Assembly: GCA_035530275.1 (NCBI GenBank)
Contig: DATKVC010000009.1
Location: 62,001 to 126,000 of the forward strand
Reading direction: 5' to 3'
From: CAIJMU01 sp035530275
GTDB taxonomy: Bacteria; Spirochaetota; Spirochaetia; Treponematales; Rectinemataceae
DNA: 64,000 bases
Shown: in pieces, positions 43,384 through 52,515 of the stretch
Layout of the letters: each line of letters starts with the position of its first letter
How positions within the stretch are numbered: the stretch's first letter is position 1
Program-made: the position numbers and the translations under genes
The notes under the pieces: generated by a model
What the model saw: only the letters and a program-made list of their open reading frames with translations
Databases searched by the model: none
Told to the model about the DNA's origin: nothing

Positions 43384-44025
43384 ATGAACGAAGTGGAGAC
43401 CTGGCATTACGAGACCCTCGGCAAGGCCGCCTGCGCGGCCCTCGCGAAGAACGGCTTCGATGCGCGTTATGCGGCTTCAGGGCGGGAGGCCCTCGACCTG
43501 GTACTGTCCTTCGTGAAAAGCGGCATGCAGGTGGGCTTCGGCGGCTCGTCGACGGTCGGTGGCCTCGGCGTCCAGCAAAGGGCCAGGGAACTCGGGGCCG
43601 TGGTTCTCGACCACAACGAGCCGGGCCTCGACGCGGAACGCAAATTGGAAGTGCGCCGCGCCCAGCTCGTCTGCGACCTCTTCATCTCGAGCACGAACGC
43701 CCTCACCCTCGACGGGGAGCTCCTCAACGTCGACGGGAACGGCAACAGGATCGCCGCCCTTACCTTCGGCCCGCGGAAGACCGTGGTGATCGCCGGGGCC
43801 AACAAGATCGTCCGCGACCTCGACGAGGGATTCGAACGAATCAAACTCTGGGCCGCGCCGATGAACAACAAGCGACTCGACAAGTCGAACCCCTGCGTGA
43901 AGGCAGGGAGTTGCCAGGACTGCAAGGGCGAATCGAGGCTCTGCCGCGCCTACTCCATTCTCAAGCGAAGGCCGGGGCTGTCGGACTTCACCGTGATCGT
44001 TGTCGGGGAGAGCCTCGGCTTCTAG
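43384..44025 (+). CDS. LUD-domain protein (LutC-like)
   Basis: A 213-residue LUD (lactate utilisation/DUF162) protein. Family features are VGFGGSSTVGGLGV, LFISSTNALTLDGELLNVDG with GNRIAALTFGP, and VVIAGANKIV; the C-terminus carries a Cys-rich patch, NPCVKAGSCQDCKGESRLC. LutC relatives are subunits of L-lactate dehydrogenase complexes, but stand-alone members like this are common in anaerobes and their role is unknown. It has its own promoter, GAGGAGG before the ATG, and shares a terminator with the convergent nuo operon. Confidence 0.88.
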   Translation: MNEVETWHYETLGKAACAALAKNGFDARYAASGREALDLVLSFVKSGMQVGFGGSSTVGGLGVQQRARELGAVVLDHNEPGLDAERKLEVRRAQLVCDLFISSTNALTLDGELLNVDGNGNRIAALTFGPRKTVVIAGANKIVRDLDEGFERIKLWAAPMNNKRLDKSNPCVKAGSCQDCKGESRLCRAYSILKRRPGLSDFTVIVVGESLGF

Positions 44026-44092
44026 CCCGATTTTGCCGGTGATAAAAGCGGGCTAATGACCACTGTAAAGGTTCGTTGACTCGCAAAAGCAA

Positions 44093-44120
44093 AAGGCCCG
44101 TCCCAGGGGGGGCGGGCCTT
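44093..44120. terminator. Bidirectional terminator of LUD and nuo transcripts
   Basis: Arms 44093-44104 and 44109-44120 pair over 12 bases with one G-U wobble and the loop AGGG. On the minus strand the stem is followed by TTTTGCTTTT, a good intrinsic terminator for nuoN. On the plus strand only GAATTT follows, so termination of the LUD message is less certain. Confidence 0.8.
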
Positions 44121-44158
44121 GAATTTCAGTTTCTGTGACCGCTCGCGGCGATCGAGTC

Positions 44159-45586
44159 TTAAAAGGCGCCGAGCAATCCGGCCGGCGCGGCGGCCAGGGC
44201 GAAGAGGGCGATGGCGCAGATCGCGACGACGAAGAATTCGGGTCCACGGAGAGGAAGGCGGTCCTTCTTCGGCGACTCGTGGAACCAGGCCTGGATCACG
44301 GGCTTCATGTAATAGGCCATGCCCACGGCGCTCAACACGACGGCGAATACCACGAGACCGATTCGGCCCTGGGCCACGGCGTTCCCGAAGACGAAGAGCT
44401 TTCCGAAGAAGCCACCGAGGGGCGGCACTCCGACGAGGGAGAGCATGGCGATGCCGAGGCCGACGGCGAGGAAGGGGGAGCGGGAGCGAAGTCCCGCGAA
44501 GGCCTCGATCATCACGCCGCCGCCTTCATCCTCCTCGAGCCGCGCCCAGGCGACGAAGGCGATCATCGTCGCTGCCGCGTAGGCCGCGGCGTAGATCCAC
44601 AGGGCCCCTGCGGGGCCCGAGGCGCCCGCAGCGCCCGAGGCGCCCGCTGCGCCTGCGGCCCCCGCGCCGCCAGCCGCGAGGAGGGCGATGAGGAGGTAGC
44701 CGGCATGGGAGATCCCCGAGTAGGCCATGAGGCGCTTGAAGCCGCCTTGGGCCAGGGCTCCGAGGTTTCCGACGGCAAGGGTCAGGACGGCGAGGAGGAC
44801 AAGGATCCAGCCCCAGCGATCCACGGCCGCGGGAAAGGCACGGGCGAGAAGGCGATAGAAGGCGGCGACGGCAGCGATCTTCACGGTCGTGCTCATGTAG
44901 GCGGTGATAAGAGTCGGGGAGCCCTCGTAGACATCGGGCGTCCAGAAGTGGAAGGGAGCCGCCGAGACCTTGAAGGCCAGGCCGAAGAGGAGGAGGAGGA
45001 GGCCGAGGTGGAAGAGGGGGTGGAGGCCCGGATTCGCCTGGCTCCAGGCGAGGATGCCGTCCAGGTTGAACTGACCCGTGCCGGCGTAGAGGAGGCCGAT
45101 GCCGAAAAGGAGGATTCCCGTGGCGAAGGAGCCGTTTAGGAAGTACTTGAGCGCCGCCTCGTTGCCCCCGAGGTCGTTCTTCTTCGAGCCCGCGAGGATG
45201 TAGATGGGAATGCTCAGGGTCTCGATGCCGAGGAAGAGCATCACGAGGTTCGTGTAGCTCGCGAGCATCACGGCCCCGGTGAGCGAAAAGAGGAGGAGGC
45301 CCGCCATTTCACCCTGGGGAATGTCGGTCTTGCCCGAGGGCGCGGCGAGGAGGAGGACGACGAGGGCCGTCATAACTATGAGGAGTGCGCTGAAGCCCGA
45401 GGCGAAGGGGTCGAATTCGGCCGCGCCGCGGAGATAGGGGCTGTCGAGGCCGAGGCGGAAGATGGCGAGGGCCGCGGCGGCGACGAGACCGAGGATCGCG
45501 AGGGGGAGGGTGGCTGCCTTGATTCGCCCGAGGTTGGCGAAGAGGACGAGGACGGCGAGGACCGGAAGAAGGATGAATAGGCTCAT
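44159..45586 (-). CDS. nuoN: NADH-quinone oxidoreductase subunit N
   Basis: A 475-residue antiporter-like membrane subunit of complex I with about 14 helices. It contains LVMLFLGIETLSIPIYILAG and LAFKVSAAPFHFWTPDVYEG, the latter with the conserved Lys of the proton channel. A striking insert of Gly, Ala and Ser repeats (GAAGASGAAGASGPAGA) lies near residues 300-325 between two helices. It is the last gene of the nuo operon and is followed by a terminator hairpin. Confidence 0.95.
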   Translation of the reverse strand: MSLFILLPVLAVLVLFANLGRIKAATLPLAILGLVAAAALAIFRLGLDSPYLRGAAEFDPFASGFSALLIVMTALVVLLLAAPSGKTDIPQGEMAGLLLFSLTGAVMLASYTNLVMLFLGIETLSIPIYILAGSKKNDLGGNEAALKYFLNGSFATGILLFGIGLLYAGTGQFNLDGILAWSQANPGLHPLFHLGLLLLLFGLAFKVSAAPFHFWTPDVYEGSPTLITAYMSTTVKIAAVAAFYRLLARAFPAAVDRWGWILVLLAVLTLAVGNLGALAQGGFKRLMAYSGISHAGYLLIALLAAGGAGAAGAAGASGAAGASGPAGALWIYAAAYAAATMIAFVAWARLEEDEGGGVMIEAFAGLRSRSPFLAVGLGIAMLSLVGVPPLGGFFGKLFVFGNAVAQGRIGLVVFAVVLSAVGMAYYMKPVIQAWFHESPKKDRLPLRGPEFFVVAICAIALFALAAAPAGLLGAF

Positions 45587-45589
45587 GGT

Positions 45590-47038
45590 TTACCTCGCCC
45601 CGATGACATTGAGGAGGGCGTCGAGGGTGGGCCTCGCGAGCTCCAGGAGGGGCTTGGGATAGACTCCCAAGACGATGCCGGCGAGGGCGAGGACTCCGAG
45701 GGCCCCCGCCTCGCTGGGCTTCAGCTTGAAGGCCGCGACTTCCTTGGGCTCCGGCCCGAGGAAGCTCTTACGGATCCATTGCAGATAGAGGACGGCGCCG
45801 AGGATGACGCCGATTCCGCCGCCGAGGGCCCACCAGAGCGAGACCTTCGAAAGGGAGATGAGGAGGAGGAACTCGCCCGCGAATCCCGCGGTGAGGGGGA
45901 GTCCGAAGGCCGAAAGGGCGAGGAGGACGAAGAGGACGGCGAAGGCCCCGTTGCGATGGGCGAGACCGCCCACCGTTCCGATTTGCCTGCCTCCGGTGCG
46001 GCTTTCGAAGATGTCGACCGCGAGGAAGAGACCCGCGATGGACAGGCCATGGGCGACCATCTGCAGAACGCCGCCCTGGAAGCCGATGATGCCGAGGGAG
46101 AAGACGCCGGCGGCCATCAGCCCCGTGTGCGAGAAGCTCGACCAGGCGAGGAGGCGCTTCATGTCCTTCTGCGCGAGGGCCACGAGGGAACCCCATACCA
46201 CGCCGACGACGCCGAGGGCGATGAAAAGCGGCTGCAAGCCCGCGAAGGCCGTCGGGAAGACCGGCAGCATCCAGCGCATGACGCCGTAGAGGCCCATCTT
46301 GGCCATCAGCGCGGCGAGGAGAAGACTGCCCGAGGCGGGCGCCTCGTGATAGGTGTCGCTCTGCCAGGTGTGGAAGGGGAAGAGGGGCATCTTGATGGCG
46401 AAGGCCACGGCGAAGGCCGCGAGGATCCAGGGCGCGGCCCCGGGGGGCAGGCTCGCCGAGTAGAATGCCGAGAGCGAAAAACCCTGGGGTGCGGCGGTGA
46501 AGGCATGGACGTACAGGATGCCGAAGAGCATGAAGAGGCTCCCCGCCACCGTGTAGACCAGGAACTTGAGGGTGACCGGCACGCGCTTTTCTCCGCCCCA
46601 GAAACCCGCGATGAAGTAGACGGGCACGAGGGCGAGTTCCCAGAAGAGGTAGAAGACCACCGCGTCGCGGGCCGCGAAGACGCCCACGAGGCCGGCCTCC
46701 ATCGCGAGGATGAGGCCATAGAGGATGGGGCTTCGTCGTCCCTCGTTCCGCGTCGCGAGGATCAGCGCCACGGGGGCGACGAGGACCGTGAGGAGGACGA
46801 GGGGAAGGCTGAGTCCGTCGAGGCCGAGGCTGAAGGAGATGCCCCAGCTGGGAATCCAGTCGAGGGAGAGGCCGTAATGCAGGCCCGCGCCGGAACCCCA
46901 GGCCGCGGCCGCGCCGATGGCGACAAGGGCCGTCGCGAGGGCGACGATGGAGGCGACCGCACGGGCCGCGGATTCGCGAAGGGCCATCACGAGAAGCCCT
47001 CCGACCAAGGGAAGCAGTATCAACAGCAGGGTTACCAT
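45590..47038 (-). CDS. nuoM: NADH-quinone oxidoreductase subunit M
   Basis: A 482-residue proton-pumping subunit. Family segments include the FYLFWELALVPVYFIAGFWGG helix containing the essential Glu, and KMPLFPFHTWQSDTYHEAP with the channel Lys. Fourteen helices are expected. It is three bases upstream of nuoN and three bases downstream of nuoL, as expected for the operon. Confidence 0.96.
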   Translation of the reverse strand: MVTLLLILLPLVGGLLVMALRESAARAVASIVALATALVAIGAAAAWGSGAGLHYGLSLDWIPSWGISFSLGLDGLSLPLVLLTVLVAPVALILATRNEGRRSPILYGLILAMEAGLVGVFAARDAVVFYLFWELALVPVYFIAGFWGGEKRVPVTLKFLVYTVAGSLFMLFGILYVHAFTAAPQGFSLSAFYSASLPPGAAPWILAAFAVAFAIKMPLFPFHTWQSDTYHEAPASGSLLLAALMAKMGLYGVMRWMLPVFPTAFAGLQPLFIALGVVGVVWGSLVALAQKDMKRLLAWSSFSHTGLMAAGVFSLGIIGFQGGVLQMVAHGLSIAGLFLAVDIFESRTGGRQIGTVGGLAHRNGAFAVLFVLLALSAFGLPLTAGFAGEFLLLISLSKVSLWWALGGGIGVILGAVLYLQWIRKSFLGPEPKEVAAFKLKPSEAGALGVLALAGIVLGVYPKPLLELARPTLDALLNVIGAR

Positions 47039-47041
47039 GGC

Positions 47042-48940
47042 TTATCCCAGGGCCGCGATGGCGGCGATGACGATGACGCCCAGCGTCATGGCGAATAGGT
47101 AGAAGACCGTGTTGCCGGTTTGGATGCGACGCACCAACCTGCCGAGTCCGGCGAAGAGTCCCGCCCCTCCCCGGACGAGGCCGTCGACGCCGCGATCGTT
47201 CGCGGTGCCGAAGACCCAATTCGACAAGGCGAAAAGCGGCTTCACGATGAGGCTGTCGTACAACTCGTCGATGCGGAACTTTTCGAGGGACCAGCGCGCG
47301 AGGCCCTTCACCGTGCTGTCCTCTCCCGGAACCTGGGCCTTGGGCCCGTATCTCCAGGCGGCGAGGCCGAAGCCCGCCAGGGCGACTAGCACCGAGATGC
47401 CCATGAGGAGCCATTCGGTCCCTGCGCCGAGGGAGCTTTCATAGGCCCCTGCCGAGGGGGCGAGGAAGTTGCCGAGTATATTCGGCAAGCCGAAGACGGC
47501 GGGCAGGCCGAGGAATCCCGAACCGATCGAGCCGACCGCGAGGAGGACGAGGGGAAGGGTCATGGTCGCGGGCGATTCGTGGGGATGGACCCCTTCCTTG
47601 ACCCGCGATGGGCCATGGAAGACGAGGACGAAGAGCCTACCCATGTAGAAGGCCGTGACGAAGGCGGCGAAGACTCCCACAGCCCAGAGGAGGGGGGAGC
47701 GCTCGAAGGCCGCCGCGAGGATCGAATCCTTGGAGAAGAAACCGGCGAAGGGCGGTATGCCCGAGATGGCCAAGGTACCAACGAGGAAGGTTAGGTAGGT
47801 GATGGGCAGTTTCTTGCGGAGGCCGCCCATCCTCCTGATGTCCTGCTCGCCCGAGAGTGCGTGGATCACCGAGCCGGCCCCGAGGAAGAGGAGGGCCTTG
47901 AAGAAGGCGTGAGTAAAGACGTGGAAGTAGCCCGTGCCGTAGGCGCCCACGCCGAGGGCGAGGAACATGTAGCCGAGCTGGCTCACCGTCGAGTAGGCGA
48001 GGACCTTCTTGATGTCGCGCTGGGTGAGGGCGATGAGTCCCGCCCAGACGGCGGTGGCGAGGCCGACGACGGCGATGAGGGTGAGGCTGGCCGGCGCGAG
48101 ATCGTAGAGGACATGCGAGCGGATCACCATGTAGATGCCCGCCGTCACCATGGTAGCGGCATGGATGAGGGCGGAGACGGGCGTGGGGCCGGCCATCGCA
48201 TCGGGAAGCCAGGTGTAGAGGGGAATCTGGGCGCTCTTGCCCATGGCTCCCACGAAGAGGAGGACCGTGATCAGGGTGAGGACAGGAGTGCCGGAGGCCA
48301 TGCTCGAGGCCTTGGCGAAGACGGTGCCGAAGGAGAGGCTTCCGAATGTGGCCAGCATCGCGAAGAGGCCGAGGAGGAAGCCGAGATCGCCGATCCGGTT
48401 CATCACGAAGGCCTTCACGGCCGCGCCGTTGTAGTCGTCGCGGGTGAACCAGAAGCCGATGAGGAGGTAGGAGCAGAGACCCACGCCCTCCCATCCCACG
48501 AACATCACCGCGTAGTTGTCGGCGAGGACGAGGATCAGCATCGAGAAGATGAAGAGGTTCATGAAGCTGAAGAAGCGCGGCGCTCCCTCGTCGTCATGCA
48601 TGTAGCCGATGCTGTAGAGGTGGATGAGGGCGCCCACTCCCGTCACGACGAGGGTCATGATGAGGGCGAGTGGATCGAGCTGGAGTCCGAAGGAGAGGTC
48701 GAGCCCCGCGACGGGGAGCCAGTCGAAGAGCCTGAGATCGAGGCCCTCGCCGTATCCGGCGGCGAAGCCGTCCGGATGCGCCAGCAAAAGGGCGAGGGCG
48801 AGGGCGAAGGATCCAGCCGTCGCGATGGTGGCGAGCCAACCCGAGACGCCCCGACCGAGTCGTTTGCCGAAGAGCCCCGTGACGAGGAATCCGGCGAGCG
48901 GCAGGGCAGGGATCAGGCCGAGAAGTGCGGTTTCGTTCAT
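47042..48940 (-). CDS. nuoL: NADH-quinone oxidoreductase subunit L
   Basis: A 632-residue subunit, the distal proton pump with the long lateral helix at its C-terminus. Conserved stretches are VMFVGWEGVGLCSYLLIGFW, KSAQIPLYTWLPDAMAGPTP with the channel Lys, and VSALIHAATMVTAGIY. It sits 10 bp after nuoK. The C-terminal region KVNPLFALSNWVFGT-like (FALSNWVFGTANDRGVDG) matches the lateral-helix end. Confidence 0.96.
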   Translation of the reverse strand: MNETALLGLIPALPLAGFLVTGLFGKRLGRGVSGWLATIATAGSFALALALLLAHPDGFAAGYGEGLDLRLFDWLPVAGLDLSFGLQLDPLALIMTLVVTGVGALIHLYSIGYMHDDEGAPRFFSFMNLFIFSMLILVLADNYAVMFVGWEGVGLCSYLLIGFWFTRDDYNGAAVKAFVMNRIGDLGFLLGLFAMLATFGSLSFGTVFAKASSMASGTPVLTLITVLLFVGAMGKSAQIPLYTWLPDAMAGPTPVSALIHAATMVTAGIYMVIRSHVLYDLAPASLTLIAVVGLATAVWAGLIALTQRDIKKVLAYSTVSQLGYMFLALGVGAYGTGYFHVFTHAFFKALLFLGAGSVIHALSGEQDIRRMGGLRKKLPITYLTFLVGTLAISGIPPFAGFFSKDSILAAAFERSPLLWAVGVFAAFVTAFYMGRLFVLVFHGPSRVKEGVHPHESPATMTLPLVLLAVGSIGSGFLGLPAVFGLPNILGNFLAPSAGAYESSLGAGTEWLLMGISVLVALAGFGLAAWRYGPKAQVPGEDSTVKGLARWSLEKFRIDELYDSLIVKPLFALSNWVFGTANDRGVDGLVRGGAGLFAGLGRLVRRIQTGNTVFYLFAMTLGVIVIAAIAALG

Positions 48941-48950
48941 GCGCTGTTCC

Positions 48951-49259
48951 TTAGCCCTTGAGATTGCGGTAGTGGTTGATGTCGATCGAACGGCTGTTCC
49001 GGTAGATCATCGTGAGGATGGCGAGTCCGGCGGCGATTTCCGCGGCGGCCACGAGCATGATGAAGAACACGAAAACCTGGCCGTCCGAGTCGCCCTTGAA
49101 GGCGGAGGTCGCCGCGAGGAGGATGTTGACCGCGTTCAGCATGAGCTCGATGCTCATCAGTATTATCAGGATATTGCGGCGGATAAGGACTCCCGCGACG
49201 CCCACCGAAAAGAGCGCGGTCGCGAGAAAGATGTAGTGATTGAGGGTGATTGCGCCCAT
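48951..49259 (-). CDS. nuoK: NADH-quinone oxidoreductase subunit K
   Basis: A 102-residue three-helix subunit. The family pattern FSVGVAGVLIRRNILIILMS, IELMLNAVNILL is complete, with the conserved Glu in SIELMLNAV that lies in the proton path. It follows nuoJ with one base between the stop and the ATG. Confidence 0.95.
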   Translation of the reverse strand: MGAITLNHYIFLATALFSVGVAGVLIRRNILIILMSIELMLNAVNILLAATSAFKGDSDGQVFVFFIMLVAAAEIAAGLAILTMIYRNSRSIDINHYRNLKG

Positions 49260-49260
49260 G

Positions 49261-49773
49261 TCAGTCGACCCCTCCCTTCTTGCCGAGCGCCACCGCCCCG
49301 ACGAGGGCCGCGAGGAAGAGGACGCTCGAGAGTTCGAACGGTACGAGGAAATCCCTGAACAGGGCGAGCCCCAGCGGCTTCACGAGGCCCACCATCGAGG
49401 TCTGGCCGACCTGGGCGAGGTCGCCGACCGCGGCCTCGGAGGAACGGCGGAGGGCCGCCACGAGGACGGTGAGGAGGAGGCCGCCTGACACGATGCCGGC
49501 GAGCCGCGCCATGACCGAGGCCTTGTGCTGGGAGCTCTTGTTCAGGTTGAGAAGCATGATCACGTAGATGAAAAGGACCATGATGGCCCCCGCGTACACG
49601 ATCAGGTTGACCGCCACCAGGAACTGGGCGTTCAGGAGGACGTAGTGACCCGTGATCGCGAAGAAGGCCACCACCATCCAAAGGACGCTCGAGATCGGGC
49701 TGCGCGACAGGATCACGAGGAGGGCGGCCGCGAAGAGGAGGGCCGTGAGGGCATAAAAGGCGAAGGAGATCAT
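49261..49773 (-). CDS. nuoJ: NADH-quinone oxidoreductase subunit J
   Basis: A 170-residue subunit with five helices. The helix-3 region FLVAVNLIVYAGAIMVLFIY, where the family's pi-bulge Tyr lies, is clear. Its ATG overlaps the nuoI stop by four bases. Confidence 0.95.
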   Translation of the reverse strand: MISFAFYALTALLFAAALLVILSRSPISSVLWMVVAFFAITGHYVLLNAQFLVAVNLIVYAGAIMVLFIYVIMLLNLNKSSQHKASVMARLAGIVSGGLLLTVLVAALRRSSEAAVGDLAQVGQTSMVGLVKPLGLALFRDFLVPFELSSVLFLAALVGAVALGKKGGVD

Positions 49774-50426
49774 GCGTGTCCTCCCGCCGCCGTTCCGCCC
49801 GCGGCTTTTCCGTACAATTGGTTATGGGCATAGCCGGGCTTCTTCTTGAACGCGAGGACTTCGGGCGTCTGGCGCAGGCTCACGTCGACGGCACCCACGG
49901 TGCCGAGGGCAGCTCCGGTGCCGAGTTCGCCAGGCTTCGCTTCGAGGAGCTTGTCTTTGCCGTAGATGAAGTTCTTCCGGAGGTCCTCCGTGGGCACGAG
50001 GCGGTTCGTGAGGAAGATGGCCTCCTTGGGGCAGGCTTCCTCGCAGAATCCGCAGTAGATGCAACGGAGCATGTTGATCTCGTAGACCGCGGCGTACTTC
50101 TCCTCGCGGTAGAGGGCCTCCTCGCCCGGCTTCCGCTCGGCGGCGGTCATCGTGATGGCCTCGGCGGGGCAGGCGAGGGCGCAGAGCCCGCAGGCGGTGC
50201 AGCGCTCGGCGCCCGCCTCGTCGCGCTTGAGCACCTGCATGCCGCGGTAGACGGGGGCCCGGGGACGGACGACCTCCGGATAGCTGAAGGTGACCTTCTT
50301 CATGAAGAAGTGCTTGATGGTCACGGCGAGGCCGGAGACGATGGCGGGCAGGTAGATGCGCTCGATGAAACTCTGGCGCAGCTTCACCACCTGCTTGGAT
50401 CGTGAAGTGATGGGGTTTATGGCCAT
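49770..50426 (-). CDS. nuoI: NADH-quinone oxidoreductase subunit I, two 4Fe-4S clusters
   Basis: A 218-residue ferredoxin-like subunit carrying clusters N6a and N6b: CTACGLCALACPAEAI and CIYCGFCEEACPKEAI, both complete. ATG 50426 follows an AGGA box and fits homology (MAINPITSRSKQVV). The C-terminal 50 residues after the second cluster (ending GGTAAGGHA) are longer and more Gly/Ala-rich than I expect. It lies eight bases after the nuoH stop. Confidence 0.93.
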   Translation of the reverse strand: MAINPITSRSKQVVKLRQSFIERIYLPAIVSGLAVTIKHFFMKKVTFSYPEVVRPRAPVYRGMQVLKRDEAGAERCTACGLCALACPAEAITMTAAERKPGEEALYREEKYAAVYEINMLRCIYCGFCEEACPKEAIFLTNRLVPTEDLRKNFIYGKDKLLEAKPGELGTGAALGTVGAVDVSLRQTPEVLAFKKKPGYAHNQLYGKAAGGTAAGGHA

Positions 50427-50434
50427 GGCGAATC

Positions 50435-51466
50435 CTAATGGAACCCGCGGACGGCGACGACGCCGGCGGTCCAGAGCATGTTGACTATGGCGAGGGGGAA
50501 GAGTGCCTTCCACCCAAGATTCATGAGCTGGTCGTAGCGGAAGCGGGGGAGGGTCCAGCGCACCCACATGAAGAAAAACATAATTATGGAGAGTTTGACG
50601 AAGAGGACGACCACGCCGGCGAGGGCCAGGAGGTTCGGGCCGAGCCCGAGGCCGTCGAGGAGGGGCAGGGAGTAACCGCCGAAGAAGAGCGTCGCCATTA
50701 TCGCCGAGGACACGAACATGTTGATGTACTCGGAGAAGAGGTAGAAGCCGAGCTTCATCGAGGAGTACTCGAGGTGGTAGCCGGCGACGAGCTCCGCCTC
50801 GCACTCCGCGAGGTCGAAGGGATGGCGGTTGCATTCCGCGAATGCGGTGATCAGGAAGACGAGGAAGCCGATGGGCTGGATGAAGACGTTCCAGTGCCAG
50901 CCCGCCTGGGCCGCGACGATGTCCTTGAGGCTCAGGCTGTTCGAGAGCATGACGACGGCGATGACCGACATGCCCATCGCGAGTTCGTAGCTGATCATCT
51001 GGCTCGAGGCGCGGAGCGCGCCCATCAGGGAGTACTTGTTGTTGCTCGCCCAGCCGCCGACCATGATGCCGTAGACGCCGAGGCTCACCGCGGCGAAGAC
51101 GTAGAGGATGGCGACGTTGAGGTCCGCCATCTGCAGCTGGAAGGTATGGCCGAAGAGGGTGATGGGACTTCCCCAGGGGATGACGGCGCTCGTGATGAGG
51201 GCCGTGCCCATCGAGATGCCCGGGCCGAGGATGAAGAGGAAGCGGTTCGCCGTCGCGGGCATCATCTCTTCCTTGAAGAAGAGCTTGCCGCCGTCGGCGA
51301 TGGGCTGGAGGATGCCGAAGGGCCCGTTGCGGTTCGGGCCCAGGCGGTCCTGTATGAAGCCGGCCACCTTGCGTTCGACGTAGGTGGCGTACATGGCAAC
51401 GATGAAGCTCACCGCGACGATGAGGACGCCGAGGACGAGCTTCTCGATCAGGAATAGCAGATCCAT
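50435..51466 (-). CDS. nuoH: NADH-quinone oxidoreductase subunit H
   Basis: A 343-residue membrane subunit that helps form the quinone chamber. Signature segments are YVERKVAGFIQDRLGPNRNG and, in the loop, FAECNRHPFDLAECEAELVAG. I start at ATG 51466 (MDLLFLIEKLVLG); the frame upstream runs into nuoG and has no homology. The gene sits four bases after the nuoG stop. Confidence 0.95.
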   Translation of the reverse strand: MDLLFLIEKLVLGVLIVAVSFIVAMYATYVERKVAGFIQDRLGPNRNGPFGILQPIADGGKLFFKEEMMPATANRFLFILGPGISMGTALITSAVIPWGSPITLFGHTFQLQMADLNVAILYVFAAVSLGVYGIMVGGWASNNKYSLMGALRASSQMISYELAMGMSVIAVVMLSNSLSLKDIVAAQAGWHWNVFIQPIGFLVFLITAFAECNRHPFDLAECEAELVAGYHLEYSSMKLGFYLFSEYINMFVSSAIMATLFFGGYSLPLLDGLGLGPNLLALAGVVVLFVKLSIIMFFFMWVRWTLPRFRYDQLMNLGWKALFPLAIVNMLWTAGVVAVRGFH

Positions 51467-51470
51467 CACG

Positions 51471-52508
51471 TCACCCCGAAATGAGGGCCGCGGGATCGGC
51501 CCCGATCGCGTCGGACCATGCCGGCGCGCCTGCCTTGGCCGCCAATTCGGCGCGCGCGGCAAGTTGTTTCTCCGTCACGGTCAGGAGCTGGCGAAGTTCC
51601 CCGTAGTGATTCTGTCCGATGACCGAGGCGCGGGCGACGGTCCGCGGCGCCTCGAAGCTCCAGTCGGATTTTTCCTTCCGCTCGAAGCGGCATTCGTCGC
51701 AGATCCAATCCTCGACCTCTCCATAGGCGTCGCGGCGGGCCGTGACGCGGACGACATCGTCGCCCTTCATCCAGGCGACGGCCTTGCCTGAGCATTTTGA
51801 GCAGGATCGATGGACATCCATGGGCTTGAGGAACCAGACGCGGCTCTTGAAACGTGCAGTCTTGTCGGTGAGGGCGCCCACCGGGCAGACGTCGATGACG
51901 TTGCCGATGAAGTCCCCCTGCATGCTGTTCTTGATGTAGGTGCCGATCTCGGCGGCGTCGCCTCGGTTGAGGACGCCGTGGACGCGCCGGCCGTTGACCT
52001 GGTCGGCGGTGTAGACGCAGCGGAAGCACATGATGCAGCGATTCATGTGGAGCTGTATCTTTTCGCCGATGTCGATCTTCTCGAAGGTGCGCTTCGGGAA
52101 CTCGTAGCGCGACTCGGCGAGGCCGTGGGCGTAGGAGAGGTCCTGGAGATCGCACTCTCCGGCCTGGTCGCAGATCGGGCAGTCGAGGGGATGGTTGATG
52201 AGGAGGAACTCGACGATGCCCTTCCTCGCGTCGAGGACCTCGGGGCTCGTGATGTTCTCCACGACCATGCCGTCGGCGACGGGCGTCGAGCAGGAGGCCT
52301 GGAGCTTGGGCGCGGGTCGGGGATTGCTCGCGCTCTGTTGGGCGACCTTGACGAGGCAGGTGCGGCACTTGCCGCCCGAGCCCTTGAGCTTGGAGTAGTA
52401 GCACATGGCCGGCGGGACGATGTCGCCGCCGATCTGCCTGGCCGCGTTGAGGATCGAGGTGCCGGGGGCTACCTCGATCTCGTGACCGTCGATGGTGATC
52501 TTGGGCAT
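51471..52508 (-). CDS. nuoG: Short NADH-quinone oxidoreductase subunit G
   Basis: A 345-residue NuoG. Present are the N-terminal 2Fe-2S domain (CYYSKLKGSGGKCRTC), the N4/N5 region with HPLDCPICDQAGECDLQD and RCIMCFRCV, and the start of a 4Fe-4S Mop domain (SCSKCSGKAVAWMKGDD). The long molybdopterin-oxidoreductase-like C-terminal body found in typical NuoG of 700-900 residues is missing, and the frame ends cleanly four bases before nuoH starts. It therefore keeps the electron wire but not the vestigial enzyme domain. Start ATG 52508 follows a GAGGT box. Confidence 0.92.
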   Translation of the reverse strand: MPKITIDGHEIEVAPGTSILNAARQIGGDIVPPAMCYYSKLKGSGGKCRTCLVKVAQQSASNPRPAPKLQASCSTPVADGMVVENITSPEVLDARKGIVEFLLINHPLDCPICDQAGECDLQDLSYAHGLAESRYEFPKRTFEKIDIGEKIQLHMNRCIMCFRCVYTADQVNGRRVHGVLNRGDAAEIGTYIKNSMQGDFIGNVIDVCPVGALTDKTARFKSRVWFLKPMDVHRSCSKCSGKAVAWMKGDDVVRVTARRDAYGEVEDWICDECRFERKEKSDWSFEAPRTVARASVIGQNHYGELRQLLTVTEKQLAARAELAAKAGAPAWSDAIGADPAALISG

Positions 52509-52515
52509 GGGTACC

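Noticed and set aside
44590..44700. CRISPR-like or tandem-repeat locus
   Set aside because: The repeats are in frame inside nuoN and encode Gly-Ala-Ser; there are no regular spacers.
45768..47414. A long arginine-rich frame antisense-offset to nuoM and nuoL
   Set aside because: It is a frame-shifted shadow of the real subunits with biased composition.
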